Part shown: in pieces, positions 1 through 8,090 of the stretch | Layout of the letters: each line of letters opens with the position of its first letter | Position numbering within the stretch: position 1 is the stretch's first letter | Source: CALMEH01 sp964548225 | GTDB taxonomy: Bacteria > Acidobacteriota > Blastocatellia > Pyrinomonadales > Pyrinomonadaceae | Reading direction: 5' to 3' | Assembly (NCBI GenBank): GCA_964548225.1 | Contig: CAZJQP010000015.1 | Span: forward strand, 8,056 to 72,055 | DNA: 64,000 bases | Notes under the pieces: model-generated | Databases searched by the model: none | What the model was told of the DNA's origin: nothing | The model's input: the letters and a program-made list of their open reading frames with translations, nothing else | Made by a program: the position numbers and the translations under genes

Positions 1-86
1 GAAACTCAGAAATCTTTATTTTAGCTGTTAAGTTTTGTGTTAAAATAGTTTCGTTATTTGTATTTTCCAAACTAGACAAAAACGAC

Positions 87-629
87 ATGACGAGATTATT
101 TTCTGCTCCAACAAAAATTTCACCCGAACAGTTTGAAATAGAAATTCAGACTCAAATGGAAATTCTAGGGGTAAAGTTACAAGACTTTGAAGTAAAAAGA
201 CGTGAAAAAGTTCAAGGTTCAGACGGAGAATATGAAATAGATGTTTTAGCAAAATTTGAGGCACTTGGAGTAAATTTTGTGGTTTTAATTGAATGTAAAC
301 ATCACAAAAATCCCATAAAACGAGAAGTGGTTCAAATTTTGAATGATAGATTGCGTTCTTTAGGAGCGCAAAAAGGAATGATTTTTTCAACAGTTGGTTT
401 TCAGTCTGGAGCAATTGAATATGCGATTATAAATGGAATTGCACTTATAAAAGTAGAAGATGGTAAAAATTCCTATCTTGTTCGAGATTTTTATGGTCAA
501 ATAGAATATCCTGATTGGCTTCCAGATTATGCTTTTTGGTTAATTTCAAAAAATACTGATGGACAAGAAAGTTATAGTAGAATACATGAAAAGAATCCTA
601 AAAAATTATTAGAATTGCTAAAAGTTTAG
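87..629 (+). CDS. Mrr-like restriction endonuclease-fold protein
   Basis: 180-residue protein with a PD-(D/E)xK nuclease signature: an acidic strand EYEIDVLA (about residues 50-57) followed by VLIECKHH (about 67-74), the D...ExK arrangement of the Mrr_cat family. Such proteins cut DNA, often modified or foreign DNA; the target here is unknown. There is no N-terminal specificity domain, so it may be a lone catalytic domain. It is visibly more AT-rich than the metabolic genes nearby, which suggests transfer. Its stop lies 11 nt before a stray copy of the 5' end of the aminotransferase gene, so it looks like an inserted module placed in front of that gene. The fold call is good; the biological role is inference. 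Confidence 0.75.
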   Translation: MTRLFSAPTKISPEQFEIEIQTQMEILGVKLQDFEVKRREKVQGSDGEYEIDVLAKFEALGVNFVVLIECKHHKNPIKREVVQILNDRLRSLGAQKGMIFSTVGFQSGAIEYAIINGIALIKVEDGKNSYLVRDFYGQIEYPDWLPDYAFWLISKNTDGQESYSRIHEKNPKKLLELLKV

Positions 630-640
630 ATAATAAATTC

Positions 641-769
641 ATGACACAACCAAAACAAATTAAAAATCAAATGTCCCAAAAATCTTTGAGTTTGACCGAA
701 TCGGTGATTCGTGAGATGTCGCGTGAGGCGGCGAAATACGAGGAAGACAATTGTTATCTGCCAATTTAA
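641..769 (+). pseudogene. Truncated 5' copy of the downstream aminotransferase gene
   Basis: The reading frame starting at ATG 641 encodes 42 residues, and about the first 33 match the N-terminus of the aminotransferase at 1796. Positions 674-738 are identical over 65 nt to 1826-1890; upstream of that the two copies align with several differences. After 738 similarity stops abruptly and the frame runs into unrelated sequence and a TAA. It is a gene-start fragment left between two accessory modules (87-629 and 799-1790), not a functional gene. The mismatches in the first 30 nt show the copies have diverged or came from different strains. Confidence 0.9.
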
Positions 770-798
770 AATTTGTGATAATCTGAAAAAGTTGATTG

Positions 799-1338
799 AT
801 GGAAAATTCCGCACGAGAATTATTTTTAGACGAACTTGAAAACGGTTTGCCCGGAATCTCGAAGGCTTGGGGAAAATTTCTCGGCGAAGCGAGTTCTTTT
901 TGTTTGACTTTGAAAAATCACGAAAGCGGCGTTGAAATGAAAATCAAAGGCGATGCGGAAACGATTTTTCGAGTTTTTTGGAATATCGAAATTACAAAGC
1001 AAACGCGGCGGGCTTGGAATGATACTCAAGAATTAACGGAATACGGCGCGGCGGGAATAACGATTCTTTTGATTCAGGAATTAACCGAATTTACCGTGAT
1101 AAAACGAGCGAGAAAAGGCGAAGGAGTGGATTATTGGCTTGGTTACAAATCGGACAAACCGCCTTTTCGGAACAAGGCTAGACTTGAAGTTTCGGGAATT
1201 TTAGAAGGCGATGAACTGAAAATTAAAGCCAGATTAAAGCGAAAAACGGAACAGGCTAAACGGGTAAAAAGCAAACTTCCGACATATATTGCGGTCATTG
1301 AGTTCAGCAAACCTGTTTCGTATTTGGAGCAAAAATGA
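799..1338 (+). CDS. Unknown protein, first gene of a two-gene cassette
   Basis: 179 residues, no signal peptide or membrane segment. I do not recognise a named domain, though the central stretch (about residues 75-125: TEYGAAGITILLIQELT, then a GVDYWLGYKS segment, then ARLEVSG) looks like a well-conserved core. The acidic and aromatic residues of the DYWLG strand could belong to a restriction-endonuclease-like fold, but that is a guess. ATG at 799 is chosen over the TTG at 796. The stop overlaps the start of the next gene by 4 nt (ATGA), so the two are translationally coupled and probably act together. The pair lies between a duplicated aminotransferase 5' end and the real aminotransferase, which marks it as an inserted module. 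Confidence 0.7.
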   Translation: MENSARELFLDELENGLPGISKAWGKFLGEASSFCLTLKNHESGVEMKIKGDAETIFRVFWNIEITKQTRRAWNDTQELTEYGAAGITILLIQELTEFTVIKRARKGEGVDYWLGYKSDKPPFRNKARLEVSGILEGDELKIKARLKRKTEQAKRVKSKLPTYIAVIEFSKPVSYLEQK

Positions 1339-1790
1339 AAGATATAAACGAGTTACACGACAAAGCAATGGAGTTTTCCGACGAGGCTTTTTTTGCCAAA
1401 CGAAAAGGCGAAAAGGCTTTGGCAAAAAAACTCAATCGGCAAGCTCTCGAATTGGAAAAACAAGCGGCGGAAATGCTCAAAGACGACTTGGACGAAGAGC
1501 CGAGCCGGTCGGTGCTTTACCGGAGCGCGGCTTCGATGGCGATGAGTTGCGAAGAATATCGGCAAGCCGAAAAGCTGATTGCGACTGCGCTGGCGGGAAA
1601 TCCGCCCGAAGAAATCGCCGAAGAATTGCGCGATTTGCTCGAAGAAGTGAATTTGCGAAAGAAATCGCGCATCAAATCAAAACAAATCGAACGCGGCAAA
1701 TTGATGTTCGCCGACGAAATTTTTGAGGTCAGCGGTTTTCAAATCGGCGAAAAAATCTACTTGCGTGAACTTTCAAAATTGGAAGGCTAA
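1335..1790 (+). CDS. Helical (TPR/MIT-like) protein, partner of the upstream gene
   Basis: 151 residues, strongly charged and predicted helical. The first 60 residues resemble an MIT or TPR-type helical pair (repeated A-x-E/K-L-x-x-A pattern: KAMEFSDEAF, AKKLNRQALELEKQAAEML). The middle (about 55-105) repeats this as SVLYRSAASMAMSCEEYRQAEKLIATAL, a TPR-like motif. The gene overlaps its partner at 1335-1338 and ends 5 nt before the aminotransferase ATG. Function unknown; a partner-binding or scaffold role for the upstream protein is plausible, and a defence or toxin-antitoxin role is possible given the position. Confidence 0.7.
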   Translation: MKDINELHDKAMEFSDEAFFAKRKGEKALAKKLNRQALELEKQAAEMLKDDLDEEPSRSVLYRSAASMAMSCEEYRQAEKLIATALAGNPPEEIAEELRDLLEEVNLRKKSRIKSKQIERGKLMFADEIFEVSGFQIGEKIYLRELSKLEG

Positions 1791-1795
1791 AATTG

Positions 1796-3007
1796 ATGCA
1801 AACCAAACAAATCAAAAATCGAATATCCCAAAAATCTTTGAGTTTGACCGAATCGGTGATTCGTGAGATGTCGCGTGAGGCGGCGAAATATGGCGCGGTG
1901 AATTTGGGGCAAGGTTTTCCCGATTTTCCTGCGCCCGAAGCAGTAAAGCAGAAGGCGATGCAGGCGATTGCGGACGACCATAATCAGTATGCGGTAACTT
2001 GGGGCGTGAAATCGTTTCGTGATGCGATTGCGGAGAAATCGAAATCTTTTTTGGATTTGGACGTTGACGCAGAAAGCGAAATTACCGTAACTTGCGGCTC
2101 GACCGAAGGAATGATTGCGGGAATGTTGGCGTGTATTGATGCGGGCGAAGAAGTTATTCTTTTCGAGCCGTTTTACGAAAATTACGCGCCGGACGCAATT
2201 CTTTCGGACGCAACGCCCGTTCACGTTCCGCTTTATGCAGACGAAAACGGACATTATTTTTTTGAAAAAGACGAACTCCGTGCCGCTTTTAATGAAAAAA
2301 CGAAAGCGATAATCATCTGCAATCCGAACAACCCGACGGGCAAAGTTTTTTCGCGTGAAGAAATGGAATTTATCGCCGAGTTATGCAAAGAATTCGACGC
2401 GATTTGCTTCACTGATGAGATTTACGAACACATTATTTATCAAGGGACGAGGGACGAGGGACGAGAGACGAGAGAACATTTGTGTATGGCGACGCTTGAT
2501 GGAATGAAGGAGCGAACGATTGTCGTTAATTCGCTCTCGAAAACTTATTCCGTAACGGGTTGGCGCGTTGGATATGTGATTGCGCCGCCGGATATTACGA
2601 ATGCGGTTCGCAAAATTCACGATTTTCTGACTGTCGGAGCGGCAAATTGTCTGCAACACGCGGGCGCGTTTGCGCTGACGTTGCCGCAAAGTTATTACGA
2701 CGATTTGCAGAAAGAATATCAGCAAAAACGCGATTTTATCGTGCCGGTTTTGCAGAATGCGGGTTTCAAATGCGGTTTTCCCGAAGGCGCGTATTATGTG
2801 ATGACCGATATTTCCGATTTCGGTTTTGAAAACGACATTGAATTTACCAAACATCTGATTCGAGAGGTCGGTGTCGCGGTCGTGCCGGGTTCGTCGTTTT
2901 ATAACGATAAAAAATTAGGCTCGCAAAAGGTCAGATTTTGTTTCTGCAAGAAGGACGAAACGCTCGAAGCTGCCGCCGAAAGATTACAGAAATTAAAAAG
3001 CAGATAA
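1796..3007 (+). CDS. Class I/II PLP-dependent aminotransferase (kynurenine/methionine type)
   Basis: 403 residues, full length for fold-type I aminotransferases of the KAT/YbdL group. Diagnostic pieces are VNLGQGFPDFPAPE near residue 38, NQYAVTWG, the NPNNPTGK motif, TDEIYE, and the PLP-lysine motif SLSKTYSVTGWRVGY with Lys249. It transfers an amino group from an aromatic or sulfur amino acid, or kynurenine, to a 2-oxo acid in the cytoplasm; exact substrate not readable. ATG 1796 is preferred to the TTG just before it. Oddity: at 2443-2475 a GGGACGA-type tandem repeat is inserted in frame after HIIYQ, adding a charged loop (TRDEGRETRE). A second copy of the gene's first ~98 nt lies at 641-738. 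Confidence 0.9.
   Translation: MQTKQIKNRISQKSLSLTESVIREMSREAAKYGAVNLGQGFPDFPAPEAVKQKAMQAIADDHNQYAVTWGVKSFRDAIAEKSKSFLDLDVDAESEITVTCGSTEGMIAGMLACIDAGEEVILFEPFYENYAPDAILSDATPVHVPLYADENGHYFFEKDELRAAFNEKTKAIIICNPNNPTGKVFSREEMEFIAELCKEFDAICFTDEIYEHIIYQGTRDEGRETREHLCMATLDGMKERTIVVNSLSKTYSVTGWRVGYVIAPPDITNAVRKIHDFLTVGAANCLQHAGAFALTLPQSYYDDLQKEYQQKRDFIVPVLQNAGFKCGFPEGAYYVMTDISDFGFENDIEFTKHLIREVGVAVVPGSSFYNDKKLGSQKVRFCFCKKDETLEAAAERLQKLKSR
2443..2475 (+). repeat. In-frame GGGACGA tandem repeat inside the aminotransferase
   Basis: About four copies of a GGGACGA/GAGACGA heptamer lie within the coding sequence. They encode TRDEGRETRE where related enzymes have a short loop before the PLP-lysine motif. 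The same style of short-word repeat occurs in many intergenic spaces of this window. The insertion keeps the frame open. Confidence 0.8.
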
Positions 3008-3133
3008 CTGAAGTATTATTGAATTAAACCAACCTTTGCGCGGAAAAAAAGCGTCTTTGCTTGCGCTGTAAATTGGGATATTTTGCAAAAACCCCGAAAA
3101 CATTAGATTTTGTAGCAATTATTTGATTTTCCA

Positions 3134-3342
3134 GAACTTCGGATTTAAATTCCAGAGCTTTGGAATTTAAATCCAGAGCTTTGGAATTTAAATCCGAAGG
3201 CTTGGAATTTAAATCCGAAGGTTCGGAATTTAAATCCGAAGGTTCGGAATTTAAATCCGAAGGTTCGGAATTTAAATCCGAAGGCTTGGAAACTCTTTCC
3301 GAAGGCTTGGAATTTAAATCCAGAGCTTTGGAATTTAAATCC
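3134..3342. repeat. 21-bp palindromic array 1 (GGAATTTAAATCC core)
   Basis: About ten tandem 21-bp units: a 13-nt core GGAATTTAAATCC plus an 8-nt linker (GAAGGTTC and variants). The first unit carries the core in reverse complement (GGATTTAAATTCC). One unit keeps the GGAA...TTCC arms but has a different centre. Because 21 is a multiple of three, spurious open frames encoding a 7-residue repeat (LEFKSEG) run through it on both strands. It lies between the convergent aminotransferase and peroxiredoxin genes. I regard it as non-coding. Confidence 0.85.
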
Positions 3343-3392
3343 AAAGCAAAAGAAACGGTTTCCAAAGTCTCGGAAACCGTTTCTTTTGCTTT
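3343..3392. terminator. Perfect 21-bp hairpin between convergent genes
   Basis: Arms 3343-3363 and 3372-3392 are perfectly complementary over 21 bp with an 8-nt loop. The right arm ends in a T-rich stretch. It abuts the 21-bp array on one side and the peroxiredoxin stop on the other, so it probably serves as a bidirectional terminator for both convergent genes. Confidence 0.65.
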
Positions 3393-3403
3393 TGCATTAA
3401 ATT

Positions 3404-4057
3404 TTACGCGCTTTCTCCCTTTGCTTTATTCGGTTGCGGCGTGATTCTCAGGTATGGTTTAACTTCTTTCCAACCGGCAGGGAATTTTTCTTTCGCCTGT
3501 TCGTTCGTAACGGCGGGAACAATGATGCAATCGTCGCCGTCTTTCCAATTAACGGGCGTTGCCACGCTGTATTGTGCCGTTAATTGAAGCGAATCAATAA
3601 CACGCAAGATTTCATCGAAATTTCTGCCCGTGCTTGCCGGATAAGTTATCATCAGTTTGACCTTTTTGTCGGGTCCGATGACATAAACCGAACGCACCGT
3701 AAAAGTATCCGAAGCGTTCGGATGAATCATATCGTAAAGGTCGGAAACTTTTTTGTCCGCGTCGGCAATCATCGGAAAATTGACCGCTGCGCCTTGCGTT
3801 TCTTCGATGTCTTTCGCCCAACCTTCGTGCGAGCCGAGCGGGTCAACGCTTAAACCCATAATTTTCACATTTCTTTTATCAAATTCGGGTTTCAAACGCG
3901 CCGCCATTCCCAATTCCGTTGTGCAAACCGGCGTATAGTCTTTCGGATGCGAAAACAAAACGCCCCAACTGTCGCCCAAATAATCATAAAAATTTATTTC
4001 GCCCTGTGTCGTCTGCGCCGTAAAATCCGGTGCATCGTCGCCTAATCGTATTGCCAT
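3404..4057 (-). CDS. 1-Cys peroxiredoxin (Prx6 type)
   Basis: 217 residues, the usual length of Prx6-type peroxidases. The peroxidatic cysteine is Cys45 in PVCTTE. The rest follows the family: LSVDPLGSHEGWAKDI near residue 75, a FPMIADADKKVSDLYDMIHP segment, and a C-terminal dimerisation domain with TPVNWKDGDDCIIVP. It reduces hydrogen peroxide and organic hydroperoxides in the cytoplasm. A strong ribosome-binding site (AAAGGAG) lies just before ATG 4057, fixing the start. Monocistronic; convergent with the aminotransferase. Confidence 0.92.
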   Translation of the reverse strand: MAIRLGDDAPDFTAQTTQGEINFYDYLGDSWGVLFSHPKDYTPVCTTELGMAARLKPEFDKRNVKIMGLSVDPLGSHEGWAKDIEETQGAAVNFPMIADADKKVSDLYDMIHPNASDTFTVRSVYVIGPDKKVKLMITYPASTGRNFDEILRVIDSLQLTAQYSVATPVNWKDGDDCIIVPAVTNEQAKEKFPAGWKEVKPYLRITPQPNKAKGESA

Positions 4058-4228
4058 TTTTTTACTCCTTTTTACTTAAAATTCTATCATCAACCGTTTC
4101 TTAAAGATTAAGCTAATCTTATGTTTTTCAATTTGGTTTTTCAAGTGAATATTATTTTGAGTATTAATAGCAAAAGCAGAATTAATGTCCGGTAAGAATC
4201 AGAAGCCCGCACTAAATTTACGACAATT

Positions 4229-4816
4229 TTATTGCTTTTTACTTTTATTGTTTGCGTCTTTGGCGAGTTGAATGGCTTGAGAACTCAGGTCGCCGGCTTC
4301 CTTCATAATTTTCATAAAAATTTCTTCGCGGCGTTCAAATTCTTCGCTGACGATTTTTTTTTGGTCGGCGTTGTTCGGGTCGTATTTGTCGTATAAAAGC
4401 ATCGCAAGCTGGCGGCGTTCTTCATAGGCTTCGGCATATTTCAGCAAACTGCGCGATTTCAAACTTAGATATTTCCTGAAATCATCGTTGATATTCAAAC
4501 CTTGCGCCTCATCTAATTTTCCCCACGCCTCTTGTCCGAGCTTTGTGCCGCGCCCGATTTCATTAATAAGCTGTTCAGAGATTTTTTTGACTTCGGTCGT
4601 GTTTTTCGCTCCCAAAGCAGATTTCAAATCTTCCAGACGTGATTCGTTTTCCTTGAGAATTTGCTTAATTTCACGGAGTTTTCCATTTGCTTCGGCAACA
4701 AGTTCAACAGCTTTTTCGGATTCATCGGACGAAAAAATCCCCGGCTCATCGGCTTTTTTCGAGCAAGCCGAAAGCAAAGCCGCCAGAAATAAAATTATGA
4801 TGAAAGTTTTCCGCAT
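4229..4816 (-). CDS. Helical lipoprotein of unknown function
   Basis: 195 residues with a lipoprotein signal peptide (MRKTFIIILFLAALLSAC; lipid-modified Cys18). The mature part is almost entirely charged helix with coiled-coil character. No recognisable domain. The start lies 3 nt downstream of the stop of the membrane protein gene at 4820, so it is the last gene of the minus-strand polyamine-linked operon. Likely anchored to a membrane and periplasmic. Confidence 0.8.
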   Translation of the reverse strand: MRKTFIIILFLAALLSACSKKADEPGIFSSDESEKAVELVAEANGKLREIKQILKENESRLEDLKSALGAKNTTEVKKISEQLINEIGRGTKLGQEAWGKLDEAQGLNINDDFRKYLSLKSRSLLKYAEAYEERRQLAMLLYDKYDPNNADQKKIVSEEFERREEIFMKIMKEAGDLSSQAIQLAKDANNKSKKQ

Positions 4817-4819
4817 AAT

Positions 4820-5872
4820 TTAATCAATCACGCGCAGTTTTTCGTTAGATTTTCTGCGCCAAATAAAACCGTCAAGAACATAATGCGTCAATTGCGGCAA
4901 AGCAAGCAACGGCACAAGAAACATTTTCCACCGACCGATTTCCCAGTTTCCCCCAAATAACCAATTTTTCTCGTGCCACACGCCGCGGTGCCAAAAAAGT
5001 TCTTCAACATAAGCCAAAACCCAAAGTGTCGCCAGAAAAACAAACCAATTCGACGTAAGTTTTTTATAAAAAGGCGCAGCCGTTTCGCGCCGCGATTTCG
5101 CATAGAAATAAATCAAAGCGAAATACGGAACGCCGTGAATAATCACGTTTGTAACCGTAAAAGCATAGTCGGAATTAAAAAAAACAATCCCGATATACCA
5201 GCAAATTGCAGTTGTAGCAACGACAATATCTTTGCCGAGATTCAAAAAACCTTTCGCAAAATAAAGGTAAATTGATTTACCGAAATACACAATCAAAGCC
5301 AAAACATAAACCGGAAACAAGACAGTTTCGACGATTTGCGGCAGATTAAAAAAATCATCTTTCACGAACCATTCAAAATTTCGCGGCAAAGATGTCATCC
5401 AAAACGCCAACGGATAAACGGTGGCAAGATAAACGGCGATTGCATCAATCCACCAAGTCAGATTTGAAGTTTCATTCAATTTCCGCCGATAAAGCGCAAC
5501 CCAACCATATTGCTGACGCACAAAATGAAACACCGCAAGCAAAGCCAAAGCCTTCCAAAAAACCAATTCGCCCTCAGAATAAAGCGCAATGCCAACCAAA
5601 TAACCGAAAATCGGCACTAAACTATAAAGCCAAACGCGCCGCTTAAATTCTTCAACATCAAAATAAACCCGAAAACTCGTTGACCAAACGTGAGCAATAT
5701 CAATCAACAAAACCGCCGTAACCCAAGTCCAATCCGGCGATTCATCATTCAAAATCCCAATCTGCCAACCAATTACCAACAAAAGCAAAGACAAAACCGC
5801 GCTGCCGAGAAAAACCGACAAATCAACCTCACGGGAAAAAAGCCAATAATTTTGTTTGGTTGCAATTTCCAC
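4820..5872 (-). CDS. Polytopic membrane protein in the polyamine-linked locus
   Basis: About 350 residues with roughly eight hydrophobic segments and conserved-looking histidine/aromatic motifs (HFVRQQYGW near residue 115; HYVLDGFIWRR at the C-terminus). I do not recognise a named family. I use the GTG at 5872; the frame stays open upstream to TTGs at 5902 and 5905, which would overlap the stop of the neighbouring nuclease-like gene. The absence of a clear ATG and ribosome site suggests insertion of that neighbour replaced the original start region. It is followed 3 nt later by the lipoprotein and preceded (past the insertion) by the FAD oxidoreductase. Confidence 0.75.
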   Translation of the reverse strand: MEIATKQNYWLFSREVDLSVFLGSAVLSLLLLVIGWQIGILNDESPDWTWVTAVLLIDIAHVWSTSFRVYFDVEEFKRRVWLYSLVPIFGYLVGIALYSEGELVFWKALALLAVFHFVRQQYGWVALYRRKLNETSNLTWWIDAIAVYLATVYPLAFWMTSLPRNFEWFVKDDFFNLPQIVETVLFPVYVLALIVYFGKSIYLYFAKGFLNLGKDIVVATTAICWYIGIVFFNSDYAFTVTNVIIHGVPYFALIYFYAKSRRETAAPFYKKLTSNWFVFLATLWVLAYVEELFWHRGVWHEKNWLFGGNWEIGRWKMFLVPLLALPQLTHYVLDGFIWRRKSNEKLRVID

Positions 5873-5882
5873 TAAAAATAAT

Positions 5883-6392
5883 TTAAGCCAATGTCCACTC
5901 AACAATCAAAAAAGATTCGCTGTTTAATCCAAAATTTAAGGCACATTCTAAAAATTTAACCTGCGTTTCTCTAATCTTGTCTTTCGATTGTTGCTTCGAT
6001 TCTATAAATAAATTCTTTTCGTCTTTCCAACAAAAAATGTCCCAACAACCTTTTTTAGAGCCGAGATTTTTGTAAATTTTGTTCAAAAGCATTTCTTTTT
6101 CAGAAGGCAATTCGACTCCGTTTTTGTTAATCCAGTCGGTTCGATATTTTTTGCTGAAAGTATCAACCCAAACACCTTCCCAACTGTCGTTTTGAAAAAT
6201 GCGAAGAATTGCGAATTCAGCAAAAGAAGTCTTGCCTTCATCATCAATAACAGTTTTTCTGTAGTTATCTTCAAGCGGTTCGCCAAGCCATTTTTCAAAG
6301 CGAATGTTTGCTTTCGGTATTTTTACAAGTTCATTCGCCGAGAGATTAAAACTTGTTTCAGAAGTTGGAATTAATTCTTTCGGATAAATCAT
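5883..6392 (-). CDS. PD-(D/E)xK nuclease-like protein
   Basis: 169 residues. The C-terminal half reads CWDIFCWKDEKNLFIESKQQ, then KDKIRETQVKFLECAL: an aspartate strand followed by an E-x-K strand and a QxxFL-type helix, the layout of VRR-NUC/PD-(D/E)xK nucleases. The N-terminal half has no recognised domain. It is AT-richer than its neighbours and sits inside the polyamine-linked operon between the FAD oxidoreductase and the membrane protein, so it is probably an accessory insertion. Nuclease activity is inferred from the motif only. Confidence 0.6.
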   Translation of the reverse strand: MIYPKELIPTSETSFNLSANELVKIPKANIRFEKWLGEPLEDNYRKTVIDDEGKTSFAEFAILRIFQNDSWEGVWVDTFSKKYRTDWINKNGVELPSEKEMLLNKIYKNLGSKKGCWDIFCWKDEKNLFIESKQQSKDKIRETQVKFLECALNFGLNSESFLIVEWTLA

Positions 6393-6430
6393 TGTCTAAT
6401 CTCGCTTAAGAATGTATGATTATTTTACAT

Positions 6431-6486
6431 CACGGAAGTAGCGAAAGTTCTTCCGTCCCCCCGCAGTTACGATTGCGGGGCCTTTT
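6431..6486. terminator. Two adjacent hairpins, probable terminator
   Basis: First hairpin: ACGGAAG 6431-6437 with CTTCCGT 6449-6455. Second: CCCCGCA 6458-6464 with TGCGGGG 6473-6479, followed on the plus strand by CCTTTTTATTT. They lie at the 3' end of the FAD oxidoreductase gene. The T-run points to plus-strand termination, but the structure forms on both strands. Confidence 0.45.
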
Positions 6487-8090
6487 TATTTCTGCAAAAT
6501 CTCATTCGCCGCACGGATTCCGTGATAAAACGCTTCTTCAAAAAGTGCGATTCCGCTTAGATCGGAGTGCGCGAAATGGATATTTCTAAACGGTTTTTGC
6601 GCTTCATCGCGGGCGTTTGACCACATAAAATTCGGGCGCGGCGAAATCATTGCATGTCCCCAGCGCATAACGTCAATTTTTTCCGTCAATTCTCGAATAT
6701 TCGGATGTGCGCGTGATAAATCCGTTAAAACGATGTCGGCTAATTCTTGATGATTTAAGCCGAAAAGTTTGGCGCGGGCGTTTTCTTCGTGGCACATCGG
6801 ATAATAATATGTGAAAACCGCCGCGCCGTAATCCAAGCCTTTTTGATGCGTCGAATTGACGTAACCGAGCGACGGACTTTCATACAAAACATTGTCCCAC
6901 GCGAGCGGAAAATCTTTCGGAAATCGCGGTTTCGGACGATCTTTTAAAAACAAATTCGCTACGAACCAAGCATTATGTTCAAATTCTTTGACGAAATTCG
7001 GCGGATTCATTTTGAAATCACGAATCAAATATCTCGCCGTGAAAATCGGCGCGGCAAAAATAGCTTTTTCGGCGTGAATTCCGCGAACTTCTTTTGTCTC
7101 CGTGTTTAGATAAATTACATCAACACCTTTTTCGTTTGGAATTATTTCGATAACAACGGTTTTCAAACGAGTTTTCTCTTTAATTTTTTCGTGCAAAAAA
7201 TTGATAAATTTGCCGTTGCCTTCGGGAAATGTAATAAAAGGTTGCGACTCTTCGCCTGATTTGCGGACACGCGAACAAAAATAAAAAAGTCCCGCCCAAG
7301 CCGAAGTCTGGTCTAATTTTAAACCGTAATCGTCGCGGCAAGCGTAATCGCAATACCAAAATAAACGCTCGGAAGTAAAACCTTTTTGCCGCAACCATTC
7401 GCCGAAAGAAATTTTATCGAGCGCGGTTGCTTCGACATCGTTTGAACAATTTGCAACGGGCAAAACGAAAGCGCGTTTTCCTTTAGAGTCGCGCCAATTT
7501 ACCCAAAAATCAACTTCTTTCTGAAATGCTTTTAACTGATTTTTGTCATCTTCGCTTTCGCCGACGTGCAGATACAAACCTTCATACCAACGACCTTTGT
7601 AAAAAACTCTCTCTTCCGGTTCACGGCATAAAAACTGTTCTTTGACGATAAGTTCGCCGTCCGATTTTTTGCCTTCGGTCAGACTCATTTCGTCCAAAAG
7701 CGCAATCAAATCAGTATTTTCCTGAAACGGAACGGGCAAATAATGTGCGCCCCAAGGATAAGAAATAATGTTTGATTCGCCACTCTGCGCCGTGCCGCCG
7801 ATTTTGTCTTCGAGTTCCAAAAGGACGAAATCATTAAAATCAATTTTCTTAAATTTCCAAGCCGCGCTAAGTCCCGCCGCGCCGCCGCCGATGATGACAA
7901 CTTTCACCGTTTCCCAATTATTTTCAGGAACTTGCGGCTGCCGATTTTCGCGCAAAATATGCCCGACATCAACATTTGCACCGACAATTTCGCCCGCAAC
8001 CGCCGTATTTGCAGAATTCGATTTACACGCCGAAAGCGCAAACGGCAATCCGAGAAAAGAAGCTAAAATTTCGCGTCGTGTGAATTTCAT
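6486..8090 (-). CDS. Exported FAD-dependent amine oxidase-like oxidoreductase
   Basis: 534 residues. The N-terminus combines a twin-arginine motif (TRREILASFLG) with a possible lipobox (LSAC, Cys22), consistent with export of a folded flavoprotein and attachment to a membrane. A dinucleotide-binding motif VVIIGGGAAGLSAAW (about residues 63-77) is followed by an E-rich strand and GGTAQSG, as in the flavin amine oxidase superfamily; the C-terminal FAD motif lies near ISPRPNFMWSNARDE...DLSGIALFEEAFYHG. Neighbouring AdoMet decarboxylase and aminopropyltransferase genes make a polyamine or polyamine conjugate a reasonable substrate, but this is inference. Its ATG directly touches the stop of the propeller gene upstream (TAA then ATG). 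Confidence 0.82.
   Translation of the reverse strand: MKFTRREILASFLGLPFALSACKSNSANTAVAGEIVGANVDVGHILRENRQPQVPENNWETVKVVIIGGGAAGLSAAWKFKKIDFNDFVLLELEDKIGGTAQSGESNIISYPWGAHYLPVPFQENTDLIALLDEMSLTEGKKSDGELIVKEQFLCREPEERVFYKGRWYEGLYLHVGESEDDKNQLKAFQKEVDFWVNWRDSKGKRAFVLPVANCSNDVEATALDKISFGEWLRQKGFTSERLFWYCDYACRDDYGLKLDQTSAWAGLFYFCSRVRKSGEESQPFITFPEGNGKFINFLHEKIKEKTRLKTVVIEIIPNEKGVDVIYLNTETKEVRGIHAEKAIFAAPIFTARYLIRDFKMNPPNFVKEFEHNAWFVANLFLKDRPKPRFPKDFPLAWDNVLYESPSLGYVNSTHQKGLDYGAAVFTYYYPMCHEENARAKLFGLNHQELADIVLTDLSRAHPNIRELTEKIDVMRWGHAMISPRPNFMWSNARDEAQKPFRNIHFAHSDLSGIALFEEAFYHGIRAANEILQK

Noticed and set aside
3160..3444. Open frame encoding repeated LEFKSEG peptides
   Set aside because: It exists because the 21-bp repeat is a multiple of three; an equivalent frame is open on the other strand, and there is no ribosome site.
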